Assembly (NCBI RefSeq): GCF_050624435.1
Contig: NC_134541.1
Location: 12,082,995-12,146,994 of the forward strand
Length of the DNA: 64,000 nt
DNA from: Tenrec ecaudatus
Taxonomy: Eukaryota > Chordata > Mammalia > Afrosoricida > Tenrecidae
Reading direction: 5' to 3'
Shown: in pieces, positions 55,955 to 64,000 of the stretch
Position numbering within the stretch: position 1 is the first letter of the stretch
How the letters are laid out: every line of letters begins with the position of its first letter
Program-made: the position numbers and the translations under genes
Notes under the pieces: model-generated
The model's database searches: none
Told to the model about the DNA's origin: nothing
What the model saw: only the letters and a program-made list of their open reading frames with translations

Positions 55955-56276
55955 AGGGAGAAAGGGGGAACAGATTACAAGGATCTACATATAACCTCCT
56001 CCCTGGGGGATGGACAGCGGAGAAGTGGGTGAAGGGAGACATCAGACAGTGTAAAACATGACAAAATAATAATTTATAAACTATCAAGGGCTCATGGGGG
56101 AGGGGGAGCAGGGAAAGAGGGGAAAATGAGGAGCTGATTCCAAGGGCTCAAGTAGAAAGCAAATGTATTGAGAATGATGATGACAACAAATGTATAAATG
56201 TGCTTGACACAATGGATTGGTGTATGGATTGTGATAAGAGTTGTATGAGCCCCCAACAAAATGATTTTTTAAAAAT
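55955..56276 (+). mobile_element. 5'-truncated L1 insertion with target duplication
   Basis: The L1 3' end closes in an A-rich tail. It is flanked by AATCCTGATTGGAAGGTG (55937-55954) and AATCCTGATTAAAAGGTG (56277-56294), matching at 16 of 18 positions, the expected target-site duplication. Confidence 0.85.
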
Positions 56277-56459
56277 AATCCTGATTAAAAGGTGGGAACT
56301 GTGGAAGAAACCGTCGAAGTCTCATCAATGTGAGGCTTTCTGGTGCCACAAAGGCTAGATGAATCTCTTGCAGTTATTGCCCTTGGATCAGCTTTAAACC
56401 TTGGACCAAAACATCCTTGGAGGTTTTCTTTAAAAAACAGATTCACTTAATGAGGAAAT

Positions 56460-56640
56460 AGGAGTCCTGGTGGTGTGAGAAATGCACACTGGGCTGTGAT
56501 CGGAAAGGTCGCCAGTCTGAAACCCCCAGCCACTTGTCCTGGGGCTGTCTGAGCCTCAGTTACAGTCTGAGAAACCCACAGGGGCAGATCTACTCAGTCC
56601 TCCAGCATCGACTCAATGGCAGTGAGTTTGGGTTTGGGTT
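56460..56640 (+). mobile_element. AfroSINE copy
   Basis: Head AGGAGTCCTGGTGGTGTG, body AGAAACCCACAGGGGCAG, tail CATCGACTCAATGGCAGTGA. Directly followed by a second copy in the same direction. Confidence 0.9.
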
Positions 56641-57340
56641 CTGGTAGCATAGAGGGTTATGTGTTGGGCTACTAACTGCAAGGTCACCAGTTGGAAACCA
56701 CCAGCCGCTCCACAAGAGAACGCGACTTTCTACTCTTGTAAAGAGTTAGTCTTGAAAACTGAGGTAGTTAGTTTATTGTGCCAACCTGGCTGATAAACAC
56801 ATGTGGGATTAATTGAAGGGCAGAGGGATAAATGGCTCAGTGAGCCTCCCCTTTCTAGTTCTCAGGTCTCTTGCTTTCTGATGGTTGGACCAGGGTACAA
56901 GCTGCCTTAGCCAGTTCCCTGCTTTAGCTGGCAAGGCTCACTTCAAGACATCCCTGAGGAGAAGCCACACGGACCTACCCCAATGCAGCCCTGGGTGCTG
57001 GAGCAGCCATGTGGGGACCCCTGCCAGCTCTGAGATACTTACACGCTCACTGACTCGGCTTTCCTCCTGCAGTCAGCATTATTGCGTCTGTTTTGTGAGA
57101 TGGAGGAGGACTTTGTGGATTGGTGTCGGACATATGGGTTAATGTTGGCCTTGTGGGCTTGAGCAGCACTGGGTTGGGATGTTTTCTTGATGTGCCCTTA
57201 ACCTCGATATCAAACGCTCTCTTATGCACAAGTTTCTGTGGATCTGTTTCTCTAAAGGACCCAGACTAACACAGAAGCCCCCGGGGCAGTTCTCCCCTGT
57301 CCTTGTGAAGCAACATCAACCTGATGGCACTGAGCAGTAG
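56641..57340 (+). mobile_element. AfroSINE copy split by LTR-like insertion
   Basis: The first part (56641-56759) runs from CTGGTAGCATAGAGGGTTAT to AGTTAGTCTTGAAAAC. The second part (57274-57340) resumes with GGGGCAGTTCTCCCCTGTCC and ends CCTGATGGCACTGAG. The two are separated by the repeat at 56760-57273. Confidence 0.85.
56760..57273. mobile_element. LTR-like repeat inside an AfroSINE, copy A
   Basis: A 514-bp segment starting TGAGGTAGTT and ending CTAACACA, consistent with LTR TG...CA ends. The flanking pentamers AAAAC and GAAGC match at three of five. It shares its 3' part with copy B, including ACTGGGTTGGGATGTTTTC and a closing TTTCTCTA...CCCAG(A/G)CTAACACAG. No coding sequence. Confidence 0.6.
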
Positions 57341-58125
57341 AATGGGGAAACAATGTCTGCTGTGAGCATGAGGCTCCCTTCAGAACCATCTAGAGGGACC
57401 CCCACTTGATCTTTCTGGTTGCTGAAGGCAGTAATCTGACAGCAGCAGCTGTGGAGATTAAATAGGGACCCTAGGAGGGGCACTGAGTTGGCGTTAATGG
57501 GGGAGGGACAGCTTAGGGACGAAGGACATAGAACGGCCACACACCTCTTAGAACACCGCGATGCCACTGAACTGGACACGTAGAAGCCGTTGAATGATGC
57601 ATGTTTTGCTGACTTCATCTCAACAAAATTAAAAATTTGTAAGGAAGATTAATAAATGCATGCATACGAGGGGAGTTGCAGAAAGCTCATGGGTGTGCAG
57701 GAAAGGGGGAAATCTACTGTCTGCTCACTCCATCTCCCCCAAACTTTCTGAAGCCCCCATGTATGTATTTCAATATTTAGCACACCCAACACTGCGGGTT
57801 CCTGAGGTTTGACGACTGTTTCCATGGTGATGTGGGAAGATGCCAAAGGGGCAAAATGGAGCAGGGGAGGGTGGGCAGGGCCTGTCTGTGCTATCTTGGT
57901 GCATTTCCTACAAATCTAAAATTGTCCAAAGTTAAAAAAAAGGGAGGCAGGTCACATTAAAGTAAATGAAGTACATGCGAGGTGGCCTGTGACCAGAGCT
58001 GTGAGGGCACACGGATGTGGCGGCTGTTGGGGAAAGGTGACTTTGCTTGGGCTTCCAGCAACCCCGCCCCCCACCCCCACCCCGAGAGGTGCTCCACCGG
58101 TTTCCCAGGCTGCAAACTTTACAGG

Positions 58126-58850
58126 ATGGAGCCCTGCTGGTGTCATGGCCATATGTTGGGTTACTAACTGCAAGGTCAGCAGTTCAAAACTACCAGCCAC
58201 TCTGTAGCACGCTGGGGCTTTCTAGTGCCGTAGAGAGATCGTCTCTGAAACTCACAGGGGCAGCCCTGCCTTGTTCCATAGGGTCATTCTGAGCCTCTTT
58301 GGAAGTTACATATTCTGGTGTCAATTTGAGAGTATTAAGAGTGAAGGGGTCTTGGAGTTTAGCCTGCCAAGCAGGTTACAACGTGATGACCTCACTTGGA
58401 GGCCCTACAGGGATAAACTGCTGAGTGAAGGCCAGATGTACTCTCTCTCTCTGTGTGGCATTCCTGTTGACAAGGCACATGAAGCTCTGCTGGTGGCAGC
58501 CAGAGCCCTGGTGCTGGAAGACCCACATGAAGACCCACACCAGCGCCAAGATGCTTCCACTGTCACTGGATCCATGTGATTTTCCACCCACTGGCCTGTG
58601 ATCTTCCTGCACTCAGAATCATGGAATGTGTTCTGTGAGTCTGAAGAGGAAACTATAGATTGGTATCTGTCATATGGGCTGATGTCAGACTTACGGACTT
58701 GATCTGGACTGGGTTGGGATGTTTTCGTAATGTACAATTACTCTGTAGATAAAGCTCTTTCTTAAATACATGAACGTCTATGAATGGGTTTCTCTAGTCC
58801 ACCCAGGCTAACACAGTCGGCATCAACTTGGCGCGGTGAGTTTGGCCTTT
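58126..58850 (+). mobile_element. AfroSINE copy split by LTR-like insertion
   Basis: The first part (58126-58293) runs from GGAGCCCTGCTGGTGTCATG to GGGTCATTCTGAG. The second part (58817-58850) resumes exactly with TCGGCATCAACTTGG and GTGAGTTTGG. Confidence 0.85.
58294..58816. mobile_element. LTR-like repeat inside an AfroSINE, copy B
   Basis: A 523-bp insertion ending GGCTAACACAG. It is homologous to copy A over most of its length, including CATATGGG and ACTGGGTTGGGATGTTTTC. The left end is degraded and no clear target duplication is seen. Confidence 0.6.
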
Positions 58851-58984
58851 CAAACTCTTTATGGGGCAGGTAGCCGGGTTTTTCTTCTGCAGAGCCACTG
58901 AAGGACACGCCCTGCTGACAGCCTCTGGGCTCTCTCACTGCCCTCCCTCAGTGCTGGCCCCCAGGGGTCCCGTGGACTTCTGAG

Positions 58985-59133
58985 GGTGGGCCTGTTGACA
59001 CAAGTGGAAGCCCCGTCTTTCTCCCTTGGGACTTCTGCTGGTTTTGAACTGCCAACTGCACAACCACTCCACCACCACTGGGGCTGCATAGCCTGTGGGC
59101 CAGCAGCCTTTAACCATGATGCCCAGGGCTCTT
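58985..59133 (-). mobile_element. AfroSINE copy
   Basis: GGTTTTGAACTGCCAACTGC in the body; the reversed head GATGCCCAGGGCTCTT closes it. The tail half is lost. Confidence 0.75.
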
Positions 59134-59405
59134 CACACCGCAGATGAGAAAGCTCTTAAGTCATAATAGTGACACCGGTCTCGTCATCAAACATGACCAC
59201 CACCAACTAGCCCTACGTTACCGCAGCAACCCCACTGGGCGGTAATCCCCCTGACAGACGTGGAAATGAAGACAGGAAGGCACACAAATGGGATCCCTTG
59301 TAAGTGACCGATCGGACTGTGTCCTCGAGCGTGTCGTCCGTTTAAGACTCTGTTCTCCCGTCTAGAAAATCTTCATACGTTTTGACCAACCAACCCAAAA
59401 TAAAC

Positions 59406-59600
59406 CAGTGGCCCCGGTGACAGAATGGTTACGTGCTGGACTTCAGGCTGAAAGGCCAGCTGTCACAGTCCACCCACTGCTCCGGAGGAGAAAGATGAGG
59501 GTCATAGTCTTAGAAACCCACGGGGGCAGTTCTACTCTGTCCTGTGGGGTCACCATGACCAGAACTTTCAACTGACTCAATGGCACCGAGTTTGAGTTCT
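59406..59600 (+). mobile_element. AfroSINE copy
   Basis: CAGTGGCCCCGGTGACAGAA head, GGGGCAGTTCTACTCTGTCC body, CAACTGACTCAATGGCACCG tail. Confidence 0.85.
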
Positions 59601-59612
59601 GAACCTTACACG

Positions 59613-59786
59613 AAACCTACTGCCACTAGGTCGGTGCTGACTCGTAGCAGCCTTTGAGGATGGCGGGGCTGTCCCAGAGGGCTTCTGAAACACGCTCTCT
59701 CTGGGGGCAGACTGTGACTTCTCTGCCCTGCGGAGCAGCTGGGGGTATGAATCACCAGCCTTGTGGTTAGGGGCTCCCAGGTTCTG
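59613..59786 (-). mobile_element. AfroSINE copy, inverted next to the previous one
   Basis: Plus-strand tail CTACTGCCACTAGGTCGGTG, then the body and the degraded reversed head GGGGCTCCCAGGTTC. It lies tail-to-tail with the preceding copy with about 12 bases between. Confidence 0.75.
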
Positions 59787-60037
59787 TTCCAATGCTGGAG
59801 CTCAAGTGCCCGGATGGTGTTCTCCATCAACCCCATGTTGCGGCTCCGAAGGCCATTCGTGGGAGATTCTGAGGATGAGACCTGAGCATAGAACAAGGTG
59901 AGGTCTGGAGTGACATCCTCAGGGGGACAGACGCCGCCCCCAGGCCCACCCTGGGGCACGGAAAGGAGGGCATGCTCATAGGCCAGCAGCTGCCTGAGGA
60001 CCAAGACCCTCCTGCTCGCTCCCCAGGGGACAGCATG

Positions 60038-60070
60038 TCACACACACACACACACACACACACACCACAC
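60038..60070. repeat. AC dinucleotide repeat
   Basis: (CA)n of about 13 units plus interruption. Confidence 0.9.
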
Positions 60071-60579
60071 GCCTCTGCGCGCATACACACATGCCTCTGC
60101 ATCTCCGTGCAGCTCCCAGGCTGCTGCCCACCTGGCCTGTCCACAGCTGGCCAAGCTCCCGCCACTGGCCACTGTCACAGCCAGAGTTGCACAATGTCCA
60201 CTGTGATGTTGAATTACCCTAAGAATGCCTCAGCGGTTTTGCTGGCTGGCCTCAAAGGTGGGCCGGGTCCACGAAAGAGTGGAGAAAATTGCAACCAATT
60301 AACACTGGGCAGCAAGAAGCAAACACAGACACAAGCTGCGATTTTCTTTAAGTCCCAGAAAGGCCGCTCAGAGGAGCCAGTAGTCCCTAAAGTGGACAGC
60401 TGTGGTTCATTAAATAAACACGCCACAGCGCCACCGGAACCAGCAGGTGGGTACCGGGCCTCCTCTATATGCTCCCTGGCCTTCCCCTCCCACCTTGGGA
60501 CCGGGCAGCCACCTTCTCCTCACAGAAAGGAACAAGGGCCAGACCCACCGGGGGCTGAAGGACAAAGCCAGCCTGTCAC

Positions 60580-60606
60580 GGGGGGGTGGGGGCGGGGGGG
60601 GGGGGC
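60580..60606 (+). repeat. G-rich run
   Basis: Runs of six, five and thirteen G broken by single bases; quadruplex-prone. Confidence 0.8.
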
Positions 60607-61053
60607 TCTGCTCTTCCTCAGGGTTCTAGCCTGTGCCCGTAAGCCTCCTCCCCTGGGAGGCCTCCGGGTGGGCCCCAGGCCTGGGGTCCCATGCAGGGAG
60701 GTAGTCTCCGTGGTCCCACCAGAGGCTGCAGCCCCTTGACCCAAAGAGCCCTTGCATCTGGAGCCTCGAGGAAGCGTGGTCCCCTCTGCTGCAGCCATCT
60801 GTCCGTCCAGGGGGAAGAGGCTGCTTTTCAAGGTCCGGGGACAGAACCGTCCAGAACCAGAAAGAGACAGGAATGGCAAGAGCAAATGGGATGTGGGCAA
60901 TCCAGTCCGACACAGGGAAGGGGGCACCAAGTGCGGGTGGGAGGGGGCGGTCATGGGACAAAAGAGAGAAGGGGGAAAAGGGAGGAAAACTTAGTTTTTC
61001 AAAAGGGCCCCAAGCAAGGGAGAAAATACAAGCCAATTGGGGCGGGGGGCATT

Positions 61054-61137
61054 CAGAAAGAGCAAGAAATGGGAGAGAAAATGGGAGAAGAGGAGAGAGG
61101 GAGAAATGGAAAGGGGGGTGAGGAGAGGGAGGTTGGG
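61054..61137 (+). repeat. Homopurine (GA-rich) tract
   Basis: About 80 bases almost purely A and G. Such tracts can form triplex DNA. Confidence 0.7.
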
Positions 61138-61439
61138 GGGCCTAAGAGAGCACAGAGGCAGTCAAGAACAGCTCAGGGAGAGGAGCAGAAGGGTTTCCAG
61201 CCTGTGTCGAGGACATGAACAGCAGTCCCCCACACCCCCATCAGTCAGAGCAATCTCCATTTACTGGGAGGAGAGCATCTTGGGAAATGGCTGGACTCAG
61301 CTTGCCGTCGGGGTATTGCTTCCTTTGGCTCTGAACCCGAGGTGAGACCCAGCACTGGGCCTCAGTGTGTCCCTGGTCCTCCGAGGATGCAAAGGCTCCC
61401 CCACAAGGAGCATGTCCTGAGTGTCGCCACGTCCCAGGT

Positions 61440-61630
61440 CCACCGTGGAGTCCATGCAGACTCATTGGTGACCCTACAGGACAGGGCAGCACTGCCCCTG
61501 TGGGTTTCGGGACTGTCACTCTGACGGGAGTAGGAAGCCTCCTCTTTCTCCCTCGGAATGGCTGGTGGTTTTGAACTGCTGATCCTGAGGTTGGCAGCCC
61601 AATGTGTAACCACTGTGCCACCAGGGCTCC
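61440..61630 (-). mobile_element. AfroSINE copy
   Basis: Plus-strand AGTCCATGCAGACTCATTGG tail, CTGGTGGTTTTGAACTGCTG body and reversed head CACTGTGCCACCAGGGCTCC. Confidence 0.9.
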
Positions 61631-62254
61631 AAAGTGGATGTTGAATTCATGCCTGCCTGGTCCTCCAACCTCCTGTCTCCCCCAGGGCCCCTTCATCCCC
61701 CCTCTCCTGGATGCCTGCAGCCCTGAGTTCCACTCCCAGATCACCCAGGTCAGTGGGCGACCCCGACAAAAATCCAGCCAGCCAGACCACAGCTTCACAC
61801 AAGTGGGGTGGGGCCTCAGGGACTCCTGCCGAATGACAGAAGCCATTCCCCAAGGGTGCAGGCTGGGTGATTCCATTTATAGAACATTTTTGAAATTTTA
61901 GAAATGTGGGGCGGGACTGGGGGAGGGAGGGAGGGTATGGGAGGTGGGCAGGGTTATCCGAAGGAAACACCAGGAATGCTCGGGGGAGGGATTGGGCTGG
62001 TTTGGGATCTGGACCTCGGTGGTGACACAAAGCAGCACTGAACTCCCCCCCCCCCGCCCCCCCACCTGCCCCCCATGAGTTCGTGTAAATCGACAACACC
62101 TGCAAGGGATGTGTGGATGGTATCACTGTCCATCAGCTGGCTGTGATACTGGACCATCAAAAATTTCATGGGAAAATGGAGCTAAGATACTGGAATTTTT
62201 CTGTGAGCTTTTTGAAATATCCATGGTCTTCTGGTCAATCCGGACTCCTGGTAA

Positions 62255-62400
62255 CCTGGTGTGTGTCGGAGCGGAACAGCACGTTCCAGGGTCTTCAATC
62301 TTCTGGAAGATCAGCAGGCCCCCTCCCCTCTGAGGGGACCACCAACCTTTCAGTCTGTGGCTGAGCACTAACCAATGTACACTCTGCCCGGCGGGGTGGG
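62255..62400 (-). mobile_element. AfroSINE copy, second subtype
   Basis: GTGTGTCGGAGCGGAACAGC, GAAGATCAGCAGGCCCCCTC and AACCTTTCAGTCTGTGGCTG match the subtype at 50,080-50,275. Confidence 0.65.
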
Positions 62401-62481
62401 GGAGGGGTTGTCTACTGATGGGATGACCTAGCACAGGCGGAGCCTGGTTGTCTATGATTTCTCATCACCCCATGAGAAGCT

Positions 62482-62645
62482 GAGGAGCCCTGGTGGCATA
62501 GTGGGTCATGCGTTGGGCTTCCAACTGCAAGGTCAGCAGTTCAAAACCACTAGCCACTCCATAGGAGCAAGGGGAGGCTGTCCACTCCTGTAGAGTTAGT
62601 CTTGGAAGCCCCCACGAGTCAGAATGGACTCCATGGCAGTGCACT
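62482..62645 (+). mobile_element. AfroSINE copy
   Basis: GAGGAGCCCTGGTGGCATAG head with near-consensus A box, AACTGCAAGGTCAGCAGTTC B-box region, and ACTCCATGGCAGTG tail. Confidence 0.92.
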
Positions 62646-63435
62646 GAAATCTACATGTACTGCAATCAAACTTTCAACCCCCCCACGCACACATCCTGAG
62701 AATTGGCCACATCGCCCACCTCCGCTGTCTGCCCTGATCCCTTACCCTGCACCAGTGCCCCGCACGCTCTGCCCTTCGCAGGCGGCCAGGGCAGATTCTC
62801 CACCACCTCACCCTGAGAGGATAAGCCCAGGGTCTTCATGATGGCCCTGAGCATGCCCACCCTCGCTTGGCACTGAAGCAGGGAACCTCGCTACTCCTCC
62901 CTCTCCGAAGTCCCCCTCCTCACCAGGGGAAACCCTCCTCTCCAGAGTCCCTGCTCGGTGAGCTGTGTCCTGACTACCCCAGCACGAGTGCCACCTGCCT
63001 GACCTCACCTTCCTCCACAGCACAGTGACCCGCACAGGACCCGACAGCACAGCAGGAGAGCAGGGCGGTGCCCCTGTCCCCTTCCCGCCCCCACCTTCAT
63101 CCCCCTCAATTACCCAGGATCTGAAACAGTCGCATCTAATATAGAACCTGTAATCAGGATTTGATGGGTGGATAGACAGAAGGTGGGGTGTTGGGGGGTA
63201 AGGAGCTGGGGGCCTGGAGGAAGGAGTCGGAGGAGGGGACGGGAAGCTCCTAGGAGGTGGGGGTGGAGTCAGCAGGCACAGGGTCAGTGAGGGCCAAGGT
63301 GTGGTGAGAAAGAACCGCTGACCAAGGTCCACAGGCCCAGCACTCTGTCCAAATCTCTCACACAGCTGCAGCGGGCCCAGAAATAGCTCAGGACACACCT
63401 GGGGTCTCCTTAGAGCTTAGGGAGCCAGTCTCCAT

Positions 63436-63491
63436 GTGTATGTGCATGTGCGTGTGTGTGCGCGCGCGCGTGTGTGTGTGTGTGTGTGTGT
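63436..63491. repeat. TG / CG alternating repeat
   Basis: A (TG)n tract with an internal CGCGCGCG core, a classic Z-DNA-forming sequence. Confidence 0.9.
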
Positions 63492-63609
63492 TGGAGGACG
63501 GGAGGGAAGCGGATCCCATGCCTTCCTATGTGGCTAAAGCAGTTTAAGGCAGGGGGAGGGGTGATCAGGACCTGGAGGCAGGCCACAGACATCACCTCAT
63601 AGCCTTGCA

Positions 63610-63770
63610 CAGTCATCTGTGTCCCAGTTCAAATCCTCCAGGCGACCTAGGTGTGTGACCTTGGCCCACCACTTAGCTCTCTGTGCCTCAGTGCTTCCAC
63701 CTGGAGATCACGTCCAATCAGAGTTCCTGGCCCCCAGGGCGTTATGAGGGGATGCTCTGGGCTCAGAAAT
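63610..63770 (+). repeat. MIR SINE
   Basis: GTTCAAATCCTCC, GGTGTGTGACCTTGGCCCAC, TCTCTGTGCCTCAGTGCTTC and GGGCGTTATGAGGGGATG follow the MIR order closely. Confidence 0.85.
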
Positions 63771-63919
63771 GAAGGTGGGCATCGAATTTCCTTATGATTA
63801 TGGCCCCTGTGTTCATATTCTTTTTTGAGCCAGTTGCTCGCTTGTGAGCCACACAAGTGTACAAGTTTTTAACACTGCATTTGTGGTATACACACATTCC
63901 GTTTAAAAACACTAGCATT

Positions 63920-64000
63920 TACCGTACACATTCAAATATAAGCCACCCCGACTATCAGCCAAGTCACCTGCATAAAAATGTGCTGAAAACTCGGCTTGTA
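63920..64000. mobile_element. Second copy of the palindromic-end element, cut by the window
   Basis: TACCGTACACATTCAAATAT, AAGCCACCCCGACTATCAGC and AAAAATGTGCTGAAAACTCG follow the order of the element at 12,880-12,996. The right end is beyond the window. Confidence 0.7.

Larger units (their letters stand above)
44624..64000 (-). other. Presumed last BCAS4 intron, repeat-rich
   Basis: No other BCAS4 exon was recognised here, so this is most likely intron. It is GC-rich and holds the SINE, RTE, L1, LTR-like and simple repeats listed separately. Stretches without anything I can name include 45.0-46.1, 48.0-50.0, 60.1-61.4 and 62.7-63.4 kb. Long open frames here are not supported as genes. Confidence 0.55.

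Noticed and set aside
59972-60739. A 255-codon plus-strand frame
   Set aside because: It contains an AC repeat and G-runs, has no recognisable domain and lies in repeat-rich intron.
62482-62530. tRNA gene
   Set aside because: The A and B boxes belong to an AfroSINE head; the cloverleaf is not closed and a SINE body follows.

Overview
The window is mammalian nuclear DNA, almost certainly from an afrotherian. It carries more than 20 copies of tRNA-derived SINEs with the AfroSINE signature (a '...CACCAGGGCTCC' 5' end when read on the minus strand). It also has several fragments of the matching RTE (BovB-type) LINE and L1 3' ends that I recognise as afrotherian. The SINE and L1 subtypes look most like a tenrec such as Echinops telfairi. 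That species call is from memory of repeat consensus, so treat it as moderate confidence.

Three genes of the conserved block equivalent to human 20q13.13 are present. (1) Positions 1-3.6 kb, plus strand: the last three coding exons of DPM1, the catalytic subunit of dolichol-phosphate mannose synthase. (2) About 6.8-35.1 kb, plus strand: all coding exons of ADNP, a zinc-finger/homeodomain chromatin protein. It has a CpG-island promoter and non-coding first exon, a 20 kb intron region, two short coding exons and one large terminal exon, giving 1105 residues. (3) About 44.4-44.6 kb, minus strand: the terminal exon of BCAS4, a BLOC1S4-related protein, in tail-to-tail orientation with ADNP. This order and orientation (DPM1 and ADNP co-directional, BCAS4 convergent) match the human locus as I know it. 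The genes do not form a pathway; they are neighbours.

The rest is intron or intergenic DNA. The first ~35 kb is AT-rich outside the CpG island and holds few repeats. From ~37 kb the sequence is GC-richer and dense in SINE, RTE, L1, LTR-like and simple repeats. I found no bacterial-type system, CRISPR array or functional RNA gene. The best unexplained structure is in the mobile DNA: two abutting hAT-type miniature elements sharing one 8-bp target present three times (13.65-14.06 kb); a near-perfect palindromic-end miniature element with a second copy at the window edge; a decayed mariner transposase (11.26-11.93 kb); and two copies of an LTR-like repeat, each inserted inside an AfroSINE (56.5-58.9 kb).
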